DNA of 64,000 nucleotides from Aurantiacibacter sp. MUD61 (GTDB lineage Bacteria > Pseudomonadota > Alphaproteobacteria > Sphingomonadales > Sphingomonadaceae). This document shows positions 50,570-59,601 of the stretch, in pieces. The stretch is from positions 124,001 through 188,000 of the forward strand of contig NZ_CP115446.1 of NCBI RefSeq assembly GCF_027912455.1, in the 5' to 3' direction. Every line of letters starts with the position of its first letter. The first letter of the stretch is position 1. A program made the translations under genes and the position numbers. The notes beneath the pieces are model-generated. The model was given only the letters and a program-made list of their open reading frames with translations, searched no databases and had not been told where the DNA came from.

Positions 50570-51772
50570 ATGAAAAGACTTCTGCTTTCAGCGTCTGTCA
50601 TGGCCATTGCCCTTCCGGGCGTGGCTCAGGCAGACCCTTACATCGCCATTAGTGGCGGTGTCGCCACTCAGGAAAATGCCGAAAATAGCGGCACTTTCAC
50701 TGAAACCGTTCCTGCAGATGGCCTGATCGCCATCCCCGAAGGTACGAACTATTCGTTCGACACGAATAGCGACCTCGGCTGGAACGTACAGGGCCAGATC
50801 GGCTACGAGTTCGACAGCGGCATCCGCATCGAACTCGACGGTAGCTATGTCACCTATGACATCGAATACCACGACAATCTTGTGATCGGCGGACAGCCGA
50901 TCGGTCCGCAGAACGCAAACATCCTGACGCGCGGCGATCCGCTGCCCGACTCGGTGTGGAACGTTCTTGCCGACGGCCAGGGCGACATTGAATCCTACGG
51001 CGCGTTCCTGAACGTCCTGTATGATTTCGACCTTGGTTCGGTCACGCCGTACATCGGTGCCGGCGCCGGTATCTATGTAATCGACGCCGACTACCTGCCG
51101 AGCGGCCTGCGCATCACCAACGATGCCGATACCACCTTCGCCTATCAGGGCATCGTCGGTGTTTCGGGTCAGATCTCCGACCGCGTAGAAGCTTTCGGTG
51201 AGTACAAGTATCGTCGCCTGTTCGACGAAGCTGACCTCAACAACCAGCTGCTGCCGGCAACGCTGCAGAACGATCCGACCCAGCACATCGCTGCGTTCGG
51301 TCTGCGCTTTGCACTTGGTGGCGAAGAAGCGGCTCCGCCGCCTCCTCCGCCCCCGCCGCCGCCTCCGCCGCCTCCTCCGCCCCCGCCTCCTCCGCCGCCG
51401 CCTCCGCCGCCGGTCGTTGAGTGCAACACGGGTCCCTACATCGTGTTCTTCGATTGGGATGAGAGCGACATCACGCCGGAAGCAGCAACCGTGCTCAACT
51501 CGGCTGTCACCGCTTACGGCAACTGCGGCACCGCGAGCATCATGCTGGCAGGCCACACCGATACGTCGGGTACGCAGACCTACAACATGGGTCTCGCAGA
51601 GCGTCGTAACGACTCGGTCCGTGCTTACCTCACGAACCGTGGCATCCCTGGCGGTCGCATCATGAGCGAAGCCTTCGGTGAGAACGACCTGCGCGTCGCT
51701 ACCGCCGATGGTGTGCGCGAACTGCAGAACCGTCGTGTGGAAATCACTTACGGTCCGAACTCGGGCATGTAA
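50570..51772 (+). CDS. OmpA-family outer membrane protein with 26-proline linker
   Basis: A 400-residue outer membrane protein. The signal peptide LLLSASVMAIALPGVAQA precedes an eight-stranded-barrel type domain (DPYIAISGGVATQE... to IAAFGLRFALGG). An uninterrupted run of 26 prolines follows, then an OmpA C-terminal domain with peptidoglycan-binding motifs ASIMLAGHTDTSGTQTYNMG and LAERRNDSVRAYLTNRG (Asp and Arg conserved). It anchors the outer membrane to the wall. GAGGACGTG lies just upstream of the ATG. An exact EcfG promoter precedes it and a strong terminator follows, so it is monocistronic. Confidence 0.95.
   Translation: MKRLLLSASVMAIALPGVAQADPYIAISGGVATQENAENSGTFTETVPADGLIAIPEGTNYSFDTNSDLGWNVQGQIGYEFDSGIRIELDGSYVTYDIEYHDNLVIGGQPIGPQNANILTRGDPLPDSVWNVLADGQGDIESYGAFLNVLYDFDLGSVTPYIGAGAGIYVIDADYLPSGLRITNDADTTFAYQGIVGVSGQISDRVEAFGEYKYRRLFDEADLNNQLLPATLQNDPTQHIAAFGLRFALGGEEAAPPPPPPPPPPPPPPPPPPPPPPPPPPVVECNTGPYIVFFDWDESDITPEAATVLNSAVTAYGNCGTASIMLAGHTDTSGTQTYNMGLAERRNDSVRAYLTNRGIPGGRIMSEAFGENDLRVATADGVRELQNRRVEITYGPNSGM
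51335..51412 (+). repeat. 26-codon polyproline tract in ompA
   Basis: Twenty-six consecutive proline codons, about 17 CCG, 7 CCT and 2 CCC, arranged in partly repeated blocks (CCG CCG CCT CCT CCG CCC). The block structure points to growth by slippage or unequal exchange. A polyproline run of this length should need EF-P to translate. It acts as a rigid spacer between barrel and wall-binding domain. Confidence 0.9.
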
Positions 51773-51797
51773 GCCACGCCAACAAGGCAAACAGAAC

Positions 51798-51832
51798 GGG
51801 CCGGGAGAGCGATCTCCCGGCCCTTCTTTTTT
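51798..51832 (+). terminator. Intrinsic terminator of ompA
   Basis: GGGCCGGGAGA (51798-51808), loop GCGA, TCTCCCGGCCC (51813-51823), then TTCTTTTTT. A perfect 11-bp GC-rich stem followed by a T-run, 26 bp after the ompA stop. Confidence 0.93.
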
Positions 51833-51890
51833 GGGTTCTGCAATCGGGGAGTTAGGCCGCGAGCCTTGCGAAGGTTCTCGCTAAAGCCTG

Positions 51891-53048
51891 TCAGTCGTCA
51901 TTCGCGGGCAGTGCGGGCGAAGCTTTGCCCACCGCCAGTTCACCTTCGGAAAAACGGATCGGTGTGCGCAGCCCCCGCAGGCCCTCTTCAAGCTCCACCA
52001 CCATGCCGCGCGCTTCGATCTGCGGATCGGTGAGCGCCTGTCTGACCGTATTGATCGGGCCAGCGGGCACACGCACTTCTTCCATCTTGGCGAGCAGTGC
52101 GTCGCGATCCCATTCGGCAATCCGGCGCTTGATCGAGGCGGACAGGCTTTCGCGGTTCTTCACCCGCCGCGCATTCGTGCGCCATTCCTCACGCACAGGC
52201 ATGTCGATCGCCTCGGCAAAGCGCGCGAACTGGTTGTCATTCCCCACAGCAACGATCAGCCAGCCGTCCTTCGCCGCGAATGCCTCATAGGGCGCGATGT
52301 TCGGATGGGCATTGCCAAGCCGCTTGGGCGTGCGGCCGGAGGCGAGATAGTTCATCGCCTGATTGCCCAGCGTGCCGACCATCACATCGAGCAACGCCAT
52401 ATCGACAAATTGCCCGCGCCCTGTCGCCTCGCGCTGGCGCAGCGCCGCCTGAATTCCGATCACCGCGTAAAGCCCGGTCATGATGTCTGCATAAGCGACG
52501 CCGATTTTCTGCGGTGCTCCGTCCGGCTCGCCGGTCAGATCCATGATCCCGCTCATACCCTGGATGATGAAGTCATATCCGGCGCGCGCCGCATAGGGGC
52601 CATCCTGGCCGAAGCCGGTGATCGAGCAATAGACGAGGCGCGGATTGGCGGACTTCAGACTGGCATAGTCGAGGCCGTATTTCGCAAGCCCGCCCAGCTT
52701 GAAATTCTCGATCACCACATCGGCATCCGCGATCAGCGCTTTTACGCGCGCCAGATCATCCGCTTTTGTGAAATCGGCGATCGTGCTGGTCTTGCCGCGG
52801 TTGGCGGCGTGGAAATAGGCGGCATCCTTGCTGCCATTCTCGCGATCGATGAAGGGCGGGCCCCAGCGGCGGGTGTCGTCGCCTTCGGGGCTTTCGACCT
52901 TGATGACTTCAGCCCCCAGATCGGCAAGCACCTGCCCTGCCCAGGGCCCTGCCAGAATGCGCGCCAACTCGACGACCTTGATCCCTGCCAGCGGTGCGGA
53001 GCCAGCGTCGCGGCGTGTCTTGCCGAAGCCCGGAATTCGCAGCGGCAT
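51891..53048 (-). CDS. CaiB/BaiF family CoA-transferase
   Basis: A 385-residue class III CoA-transferase. It has GIKVVELARILAGPWAGQVL at residues 22-41, then LGAEVIKVESPEGDD, YFHAANRGKTSTIADFT and VVIENFKLGGLAKYGLDY. The probable catalytic Asp188 lies in VAYADIMTGLYAV. Enzymes of this type near glutaryl-CoA dehydrogenase commonly transfer CoA from succinyl-CoA to glutarate. Here gcdH lies at 49236, separated by ompA and on the opposite strand, so this role is inferred. Other dicarboxylic or carnitine substrates are possible. The start MPLRIPGFGKTRRDAG carries a short basic extension before the family core. Confidence 0.88.
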   Translation of the reverse strand: MPLRIPGFGKTRRDAGSAPLAGIKVVELARILAGPWAGQVLADLGAEVIKVESPEGDDTRRWGPPFIDRENGSKDAAYFHAANRGKTSTIADFTKADDLARVKALIADADVVIENFKLGGLAKYGLDYASLKSANPRLVYCSITGFGQDGPYAARAGYDFIIQGMSGIMDLTGEPDGAPQKIGVAYADIMTGLYAVIGIQAALRQREATGRGQFVDMALLDVMVGTLGNQAMNYLASGRTPKRLGNAHPNIAPYEAFAAKDGWLIVAVGNDNQFARFAEAIDMPVREEWRTNARRVKNRESLSASIKRRIAEWDRDALLAKMEEVRVPAGPINTVRQALTDPQIEARGMVVELEEGLRGLRTPIRFSEGELAVGKASPALPANDD

Positions 53049-53051
53049 CGA

Positions 53052-53504
53052 TCAGGCCGCCATCGGCATGGCGGGCGCATGCTCATCGTCATTGGCGGGC
53101 ATGCGATCACGCTGCGGCTTGCGCGCGGTGCGCTTCGTGCGAGCAGTCTTGCGACCGCTGAGACGATTGAACCTCTGCCGCACACTCCCCGCAAACGCCT
53201 TGATCGAAGCGGCCGTGCTCGCGAGCACGCTCACAATCACCGCATCCACATAGATCGCCAGTTCCATGGCATAGGCGGCGAAAAATTCCGGGCCGAGCAA
53301 TGCGATGAACTCGCCTCCGCTCAACATGACCGGGATGAGGATCACCGCATAGATTATGTGATGCGGACGGAATTTGGCCAGTGCGGAGGAAGGACGCTCG
53401 ACCAGCTGCCGGTGACAGAGCCGTGCAAAAGGCGTTTGGGGCGCGAGCAGCAGGGCGATCAGGATGATGGCGAGACAGCCGGTGAGTGCAATCATATCCG
53501 CCAT
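53052..53504 (-). CDS. Small membrane protein of unknown function
   Basis: A 150-residue protein with three probable membrane segments: IALTGCLAIILIALLLAP, IIYAVILIPVMLSGGEFIAL, and YAMELAIYVDAVIVSVLAST. A basic C-terminal tail (GRKTARTKRTARKPQRDR) is probably cytoplasmic. No family is recognised. It starts at ATG 53504 with a weak ribosome site and lies 3 nt upstream of the CoA-transferase, so they may be co-transcribed. It is divergent from the hydrolase gene at 53597. Confidence 0.7.
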   Translation of the reverse strand: MADMIALTGCLAIILIALLLAPQTPFARLCHRQLVERPSSALAKFRPHHIIYAVILIPVMLSGGEFIALLGPEFFAAYAMELAIYVDAVIVSVLASTAASIKAFAGSVRQRFNRLSGRKTARTKRTARKPQRDRMPANDDEHAPAMPMAA

Positions 53505-53596
53505 GTAGCGCAGCCCGCGCAATATGGAAGGCTTCGCGCGGTATTGGGCTTTTAGTCAGGCTTGCCGCGCCAGTGCAGCCGGTCCAAAAGGCGCGG

Positions 53597-54457
53597 ATGA
53601 AATATCTCATCGCCCTGCCCCTTCTCGCGATCGTCGCCATCGGCATCTCGTTCTCGGTCGATCGCCTTCGCACCTTCAACGCTCTGGTGCCGAAGGATGC
53701 GAACAGTGCTCAGGTGGCTAGCGATGTGGCCTATGGCGCGCATGAACGGCAGAAGCTCGATGTCTATGCGCCGGTTGAAGCCACCGATGACGTGAAGCCG
53801 GTCATCGTCTGGCTCTATGGCGGCAGCTGGAACAGCGGCACGCGCGAAGGCTATGATTTCGTGGGACGCGCGCTGGCGGCGCAGGGCTTTATCACCGTGG
53901 TACCGGACTATCGCCTCGTTCCCGAAGTGCGCTTCCCCGGCTTTGTCGAGGACGGTGCGGAAGCCATCCGCTGGGTCCGCGCCAATGCCGCGCAATATGG
54001 CGGCGATCCGGACAATATCGTGGTGATGGGCCATTCTGCGGGAGCGCATATCGCGGCCATGCTGGCAAAAGACCCGCAATGGTTGGGGGAAGACCGCGCA
54101 GCGATTGCCGGCATGATCGGCCTTGCGGGGCCTTATGATTTCCTGCCGCTGGACACAGATTCCACCATCGCCGCCTTCAGCCATTGGCCGGAACTGGAAG
54201 AGACGCAGCCGGTGACTTTCGCCGATGCCAGCAGTCCGCCAGCCCTCTTGCTGACAGGCGCTGACGACACGACTGTGCGTCCACGCAACAGCATCTCGCT
54301 GGCCGCCGCGCTGACCTCTGCCGGGGTTGAGGCCGAGGTGGTGCAGTATGAGGATGTCGACCACATCGATATCCTCATTGCCCTTGCCAGACCCCTGCGC
54401 AGCCGCGCTGCCGTTCTGGAGGATGCGGTGCGCTTTGCGCGGGAAGTGACCCGCTAA
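53597..54457 (+). CDS. Carboxylesterase/lipase-like alpha/beta hydrolase
   Basis: A 286-residue alpha/beta hydrolase with an N-terminal hydrophobic segment (YLIALPLLAIVAIGISFSV), probably a membrane anchor or signal. The oxyanion motif is VIVWLYGGSWNSGTREGYDF (HGG-like, with YGG replacing HGG). The nucleophile elbow is VVMGHSAGAHIAAMLA. The acid lies in LLTGADDTTVRP and the His in YEDVDHIDILIAL. It resembles kynurenine formamidase and hormone-sensitive-lipase relatives; the substrate is unknown. ATG 53597 is preferred over the longer frame. The divergent gene begins 92 bp away. Confidence 0.88.
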   Translation: MKYLIALPLLAIVAIGISFSVDRLRTFNALVPKDANSAQVASDVAYGAHERQKLDVYAPVEATDDVKPVIVWLYGGSWNSGTREGYDFVGRALAAQGFITVVPDYRLVPEVRFPGFVEDGAEAIRWVRANAAQYGGDPDNIVVMGHSAGAHIAAMLAKDPQWLGEDRAAIAGMIGLAGPYDFLPLDTDSTIAAFSHWPELEETQPVTFADASSPPALLLTGADDTTVRPRNSISLAAALTSAGVEAEVVQYEDVDHIDILIALARPLRSRAAVLEDAVRFAREVTR

Positions 54458-54744
54458 CCGCTCGCGCTTTAACTTTCGGACAGTGGACAAGGCCCATACC
54501 CCACTTGCGCTTCCGCGTGTTGTAGTCGCAACACACTTTCGTCGAGCGGATACTGCAGTTCCTCGATCAGACATGGTGGCGTGGACAGGGGTTCACCATG
54601 TAAATTGTAAGGAATGGGTGGAGGGCACTTCGGGTTGCCAGCCGGCTACATTCTCAACGGCTTAAGCGCCGGATATCACAAATGGGCTTGCACCTGCACG
54701 GGGTGGGGGTAAGCCTGTAGCGGGACATGATTTTGAGGGGCGGG
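54458..54744. other. Intergenic region before the efflux operon, with a candidate operator
   Basis: The longest gene-free stretch of the window (287 bp). It contains a perfect inverted repeat GTGTTG-TAGTCG-CAACAC (54517-54534), which could be the site of a TetR- or MarR-type repressor of the efflux operon, although no regulator gene is adjacent. AT-richer sequence around 54593-54613 may hold a promoter, without clear hexamers. A GAGGGGCGGG ribosome site precedes the ATG at 54745. Confidence 0.4.
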
Positions 54745-56205
54745 ATGGGACTATCCAACAGCAAACTAGGCGCAAAGGGCGGGCTGCTTGCAGCTCCTGC
54801 GCTTCTGGTGCTCAGCGCCTGCACGACGCCTGCTGCCGACATTCCGCAAAGCACGATCGCCACGCCTTCCGATTGGGCGCAGAGCGATGTCGCGCTGATG
54901 GAAACCGACCTCACCGATTACTGGACCTTGCTGGGCGATCCGCTGCTGACCGATTTTGTCGAGCAGGCGATCGTCGAAAACCGTGATCTCGCGCAAAGCG
55001 CCGCACGGCTGGAGCAGGCCCGCGCATCGCTGGTGCAGGCGCGCGCTGGTTACTATCCCTCTGTCTTTGGCAGCGGCGGGATCAATCGCGATATCGGTGA
55101 CAATGCGCGCGACGGCGTGCAGCTGAGCCTTGGCGCAGATGCGAGCTGGGAACTCGACCTGTTCGGGCAGATTTCGGGCAATGTTGCCGCCGCGCGCGCT
55201 GATTTTGCCGCAGCCGGATATTCGCAAGCCGATCTGCAGCGCCTGATCGTCGGCCAGGTCGCCATCGCCACGATCAACGCGCGCGCCACGGCAGAACAAC
55301 TCCAGATCGCGCGTGATACGCTCGCCTATCAGGACGATAATCTGCAGATCGCGCGCTGGCGCAATCAGGCAGGGCTGGTCTCAAGTCTCGATGTCGAACA
55401 GGCCCGCGCCCAGCGCGCTAACACCGCTGCGACCATTCCATTGCTCGAAAGCAGCCTCGCCGCGACATCCAACGCCATATCCACGCTGATTGGCGAAACG
55501 CCCGGCCGTGTGCTGGAAGCCATCGAAAGCGATCTTGAGGCGCGCGTGCCCACGCCGCCGCAGCTCGCCGGATTTGCCCCGCCTGCCGAAGTGCTAAGCC
55601 GCAGGCCCGATGTGCGGGCGGCAGAGGCCAATCTGATCGCCAGCAGCGCCCGGATCGGCGTGGCACGCGCGCAATTGCTCCCGCTTGTCCGCCTCACCGG
55701 CTCGATCGGCACAGGCGGCACAAATTTCAGCAATCTGTTCGATGTCATCACCGGCAGCGTGTTCGGCGGGATCAGCCAGTTGCTGTTCGATGGCGGCGCC
55801 ACGGCAGCGCGGGTGGACAGTGCAGAGGCAGGCGCGCGCGCATCGCTTGCTGCGTGGGAGCAGGAAATCCTTTCCGCGCTGGAAGAAGTCGAAAGCGCCG
55901 CCGTGGACCAGCGCACGGCGGACGAGCGCATCGAAATCCAGAATGAAGCCGTCGATGCGGCGAGCAATTCCGCGATTCTGGCGCGCAGCCAGTATCAAGC
56001 GGGCCTCACCGATTTCCGCACGCTGCTGACTGCCGAAAACCAGCTGCTTGCCGCGCGCAACAGCCTGGTCAGCGCCGAAGCTGACCGCGCCACCGCCTTC
56101 GTCCGCCTGACACAGGCGCTGGGCGGCGGCTGGAGCGAGAGTGATTTTGCCTTTTCCCTGCCGGGCCGCGCTGCCCAGCAGACATCTGACGGGAACGCCG
56201 AATGA
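54745..56205 (+). CDS. TolC-like outer membrane efflux lipoprotein (NodT family)
   Basis: A 486-residue outer membrane factor that forms the exit duct of a tripartite efflux pump. It has a lipoprotein signal (LAAPALLVLSACTTPA) and two homologous halves. Typical segments are TDFVEQAIVENRDLAQSAAR, LEQARASLVQARAGYYPSV, SLGADASWELDLFGQISGNV and the second-half hallmark VLSRRPDVRAAEANLIASSA. GAGGGG before ATG 54745 decides the start against 54727. It overlaps the adaptor gene by 4 nt. Substrates unknown. Confidence 0.93.
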   Translation: MGLSNSKLGAKGGLLAAPALLVLSACTTPAADIPQSTIATPSDWAQSDVALMETDLTDYWTLLGDPLLTDFVEQAIVENRDLAQSAARLEQARASLVQARAGYYPSVFGSGGINRDIGDNARDGVQLSLGADASWELDLFGQISGNVAAARADFAAAGYSQADLQRLIVGQVAIATINARATAEQLQIARDTLAYQDDNLQIARWRNQAGLVSSLDVEQARAQRANTAATIPLLESSLAATSNAISTLIGETPGRVLEAIESDLEARVPTPPQLAGFAPPAEVLSRRPDVRAAEANLIASSARIGVARAQLLPLVRLTGSIGTGGTNFSNLFDVITGSVFGGISQLLFDGGATAARVDSAEAGARASLAAWEQEILSALEEVESAAVDQRTADERIEIQNEAVDAASNSAILARSQYQAGLTDFRTLLTAENQLLAARNSLVSAEADRATAFVRLTQALGGGWSESDFAFSLPGRAAQQTSDGNAE

Positions 56206-57494
56206 GCCAGACAGAAACCGAAACCGACATCGAGTCCTATCTCGACGAAGGCAAGCCGAAGAAATGGTACAAGCGCAAGCGCGTGTGGCTCGGCGTTATC
56301 CTGCTGATACTGATTGTGCTGGCGATTTCTCAATGTTCGGGCGGGGACGAGCGACCCAATTACGTGACCGCGGAGGTGGAAACGCGCTCGCTCGATCTCT
56401 CGGTCACGGCAACGGGCAGCCTGCGTCCCACCAATCAGGTCGAGGTCGGCTCAGAAGTTTCGGGCCGGATCGACGATGTGCTGGTCGATGTGAACGACCA
56501 GGTTACGCGCGGTCAGGTGCTGGCGCGCATCAACACCGAAGTCATCGGTGACCAGATCCGCCAGAGCCGCGCCAACCTCAACGCAGCTGTCGCCCGCGTG
56601 GCAGAAGCGCAGGCGACGCTCGAAGCCGATGAAGCCCAGCTCGATCGCCTGCTTGAAGTGCAGCGCCTGTCCGATGGCCGCGTGCCCAGCCAGGCGGAAA
56701 TCGACCAGGCACAGGCTGCCGTGAACCGCGGCCGTGCAAGCGTTGCCGCAGCGCGCGCCAATGTCAGTTCTGCCCGCGCGCAGCTTTCCTCTGCGCAGGT
56801 CAGCCTCGATCGCGCAGTAATCCGCTCGCCTGTCTCAGGCGTCGTGCTCGCACGGCAGGTGGAACCGGGCCAGACCGTGGTCGCCAGCTTCAACACGCCG
56901 ACATTGTTCGTGCTCGCTGAAGACCTCGCCACCATGCAGCTCCGCGTCGATCTGGATGAGGCCGATGTCGGCCAGGTCGAAGCCGGCCAGGACGCGACCT
57001 TCACTGTCGATGCCTATCCCGGCCGCCGCTTCCCCGCGACAGTGGAACGGGTCGACCTCGCTTCGAACAATATCGCGCAGATCGGGCAGCAACAGCAGGG
57101 CGGCGGCCAGCAGGTGGTCTCCTACGAAGCGCGGCTGGTCGTCAGCAATGGCGACGGGCTGCTGCGCCCCGGCATGACCGCGACCGCCACGATTGCGACC
57201 GACAGCACCGGTGAGCAGATGCTCGTGCCAAACAGCGCGCTCCGCTACGATCCGGAGGAGGAAGAAGAGGGCGGCGGCATCTTCGGCGATCCGGGCTTCG
57301 GCCTCGATCGAACCGAAGAAGCCACGATCGGCGTCGGCAGTCGCCAGTCTGTCTACGTGGTGGAAGAGGATGGCACGCTTCGCGCCATCGAAGTCGTCAC
57401 CGGGCGCAGCGATGGCCGCTTTACCGTGGTGACTTCGGAAGAACTGGAGCCGGGGATGGAAGTCGTCACCGGCGAAGGTATCGGTTCGCAGTGA
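56202..57494 (+). CDS. MacA-like periplasmic adaptor subunit
   Basis: A 430-residue membrane-fusion protein. A cytoplasmic acidic N terminus and one membrane helix (VWLGVILLILIVLAISQC) come first. The lipoyl-type halves follow: VEVGSEVSGRIDDVLVDVND and RAVIRSPVSGVVLARQVEPG. These flank a long coiled coil (VARVAEAQATLEADEAQLDR, AAVNRGRASVAAARANVSSA). The beta-barrel and MP domains end with RPGMTATATIATDS and TGEGIGSQ. It bridges the MacB-type transporter and the TolC-like protein. It begins inside the previous stop and ends inside the next start, so all four genes are coupled. Confidence 0.93.
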   Translation: MSQTETETDIESYLDEGKPKKWYKRKRVWLGVILLILIVLAISQCSGGDERPNYVTAEVETRSLDLSVTATGSLRPTNQVEVGSEVSGRIDDVLVDVNDQVTRGQVLARINTEVIGDQIRQSRANLNAAVARVAEAQATLEADEAQLDRLLEVQRLSDGRVPSQAEIDQAQAAVNRGRASVAAARANVSSARAQLSSAQVSLDRAVIRSPVSGVVLARQVEPGQTVVASFNTPTLFVLAEDLATMQLRVDLDEADVGQVEAGQDATFTVDAYPGRRFPATVERVDLASNNIAQIGQQQQGGGQQVVSYEARLVVSNGDGLLRPGMTATATIATDSTGEQMLVPNSALRYDPEEEEEGGGIFGDPGFGLDRTEEATIGVGSRQSVYVVEEDGTLRAIEVVTGRSDGRFTVVTSEELEPGMEVVTGEGIGSQ

Positions 57495-58213
57495 GCGAAG
57501 CGCCGCTCATAGAACTGGAAGGCATCACCAAGACCTTCGGCACCGGACCTGCGGCGTTCCAGGCGCTGAAGGGTGTGGATCTTGCCATTGACCGCGGCGA
57601 TTTCGTGGCGGTGATGGGGCCGTCTGGCTCGGGCAAGTCGACGACGATGAACATCCTCGGCTGCCTCGATGTGCCGACCAGCGGCGTCTTCAAGTTCCGC
57701 GACGTGGAAGTGCAGAATCTGAGCCGCGACCAGCGATCGCTGCTGCGTCGCCGCTACCTCGGCTTCGTTTTCCAGGGTTTCAACCTGCTGGCGCGTACGA
57801 CCGCGCTGGAGAATGTCGAACTCCCGCTGCTCTATCGCGGCGAAAGCAAGAAGGCGCGGCGGCAAGCTGCCGAGCGTTCGCTGGACAAGGTGGGGCTGCT
57901 GCCATGGGCTACGCACACTCCGGCAGAACTTTCAGGAGGCCAGCAACAACGCGTGGCCATTGCCCGAGCATTGGTGACAGATCCTGACGTGCTGTTGGCG
58001 GACGAACCTACCGGCAACCTCGACACCGAACGCTCTATCGAAATCATGGAATTGCTCGCCGATCTGAGCAAAACCGGAATCACCGTGCTGATGGTTACGC
58101 ACGAGGAAGAAATGGCCGAATATGCCCGCACCATCGTGCATTTCCGCGATGGACTGGTGGAGCGCGTGGACACGGGCCACCGGATGGGCCAACCGATTGA
58201 CGAGGACGTGTGA
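57491..58213 (+). CDS. MacB/LolD-type ABC transporter ATP-binding protein
   Basis: A 240-residue ABC ATPase of the MacB/LolD (type VII) family. It has Walker [13 protein letters not shown] near residue 40, Q-loop [18 protein letters not shown], signature [16 protein letters not shown], Walker [13 protein letters not shown], and H-loop [13 protein letters not shown]. In E. coli MacB ATPase and permease are one chain; here the permease is a separate gene downstream, a split form. GTG is the start, overlapping the adaptor stop by 4 nt. Macrolide, peptide or lipid-like export is typical; the substrate is unknown. Confidence 0.94.
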   Translation: MSEAPLIELEGITKTFGTGPAAFQALKGVDLAIDRGDFVAVMGPSGSGKSTTMNILGCLDVPTSGVFKFRDVEVQNLSRDQRSLLRRRYLGFVFQGFNLLARTTALENVELPLLYRGESKKARRQAAERSLDKVGLLPWATHTPAELSGGQQQRVAIARALVTDPDVLLADEPTGNLDTERSIEIMELLADLSKTGITVLMVTHEEEMAEYARTIVHFRDGLVERVDTGHRMGQPIDEDV

Positions 58214-59412
58214 TGCGGATGCTCGGAGCCACTCTGCTGCTCGCCATGCGCGAAATTCGGCGGCACCTGCTGCGCAGTTTCCTGACAACGCTCGGCATCA
58301 TTATCGGCGTCGCTGCCGTGATCACCATGGTCACGCTGGGCCAGGGCCTGACGGCAGATGTCCAGGAAGACATTGCAGGGCTGGGTTCGGACCAGTTCAT
58401 CGTCGTGCCGCGCAGCGTCGAACGGGGCGTCGGGGCGCCACCTTTCGAGGAAGACGACATCATTGCCGTCCGCAACCAGATCGCCGGGGTCGAGCTTACG
58501 GCGGGCTCCGTCAATCGCGGCGCCATCGCGTTTCACAACGGGCAGGATTGGGAAACCAATGTCCAGGGCGCCAATCGCGATTTCTTCGCCGCGCAGAATA
58601 TCGAAATCGTCGAAGGCCGCGGTTTTACCGACGACGAAGAAGCGCGTGGGGAAAGCGTCTGCATCGTCGGCCCCACCGTGGCAGACGAAATCTTCGTCGA
58701 AGATGCCGTCATTGGCGAAACCATGCGTCTCAACAATGTAACATGCCAGGTAATCGGCACCACCGAAGAACGGTCAAGCTCGGGCGTCGGTGACAATAAT
58801 GATGTGGTTTTCATGCCGCTCAGCGCCGTGCAGCGTCGCTTCAGCGGTAATAACAATCTCGACTTCTTCGTCGTCAAATACGATCCCAGCTATAGCGCGG
58901 ACAGGCTGCAGTCTCAGCTGATTGCGCTGCTTCGCGAACGGCGCGTTATCCAGGAGGGTGAAGAAAACAACTTCAACCTCTTCGATACGGCGGAAATCAG
59001 CGACACGGTCAGCCAGATTACCGGAACGATGACGCTGGTCGTCACGGTAATCGCTGCGATCAGCCTGCTTGTCGGCGGGATCGGCATCATGAATATCATG
59101 CTGGTGTCGGTGACCGAGCGAACCCGCGAAATCGGTATCCGCCTTGCCATTGGCGCGCTCGCCAAGGAAGTCAGGCTGCAATTCCTGACAGAGGCCGTGG
59201 TGCTGTGCTGTTTCGGCGGATTGATAGGGATCGGGCTTGCTTTCGGGCTATCCGTCCTGCTGGCGGGGCTTATCGATCTGCCCTTCCTGTTCAATCCCGC
59301 TCTCAATATCATCGCATTCCTGTTTTCCGCGCTGATGGGGATCACCTTCGGCTATTACCCCGCCCACCGCGCAAGCAAGCTCGACCCGATCGACGCGCTT
59401 CGACACGAATAG
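58213..59412 (+). CDS. MacB-type ABC transporter permease
   Basis: A 399-residue permease: the first helix lies in [20 protein letters not shown], then a large periplasmic MacB domain ([20 protein letters not shown] to about residue 260). The three-helix FtsX domain follows with [31 protein letters not shown] and [18 protein letters not shown]. The C terminus [11 protein letters not shown] is the usual end. ATG at 58213 shares one base with the TGA of the ATPase gene; GTG 58210 is an alternative. A strong terminator follows 88 bp downstream. Confidence 0.94.
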   Translation: MRMLGATLLLAMREIRRHLLRSFLTTLGIIIGVAAVITMVTLGQGLTADVQEDIAGLGSDQFIVVPRSVERGVGAPPFEEDDIIAVRNQIAGVELTAGSVNRGAIAFHNGQDWETNVQGANRDFFAAQNIEIVEGRGFTDDEEARGESVCIVGPTVADEIFVEDAVIGETMRLNNVTCQVIGTTEERSSSGVGDNNDVVFMPLSAVQRRFSGNNNLDFFVVKYDPSYSADRLQSQLIALLRERRVIQEGEENNFNLFDTAEISDTVSQITGTMTLVVTVIAAISLLVGGIGIMNIMLVSVTERTREIGIRLAIGALAKEVRLQFLTEAVVLCCFGGLIGIGLAFGLSVLLAGLIDLPFLFNPALNIIAFLFSALMGITFGYYPAHRASKLDPIDALRHE

Positions 59413-59500
59413 GGCGCGAGCGCCAATAGCTTTCCTACAGGCGGCGCGTTTGCGAGCCATGCGGTCATGGCCTCTTCAAAACACCACGCTCGGCAAAAAC

Positions 59501-59537
59501 CCCCCGGAAATCGCACAGGATTTCCGGGGGCTTTTTT
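59501..59537. terminator. Bidirectional intrinsic terminator between macB-type operon and fahA
   Basis: CCCCCGGAAATC (59501-59512), loop GCACAG, GATTTCCGGGGG (59519-59530), then CTTTTTT on the plus strand. AAAAAC just before the stem gives a T-run on the minus strand, so it can end both the efflux operon and the convergent hmgA-fahA unit. Confidence 0.93.
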
Positions 59538-59601
59538 GTTCATCTGGACACTGTCACACCTGTCACACCCTGCCGCTGCGGCAGGGTCCGACAGGCGCGA
59601 A

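Noticed and set aside
50588..51790. 400-residue frame opposite ompA, with a Arg/Gly-rich run
   Set aside because: The run is the complement of the polyproline codons; not a gene.
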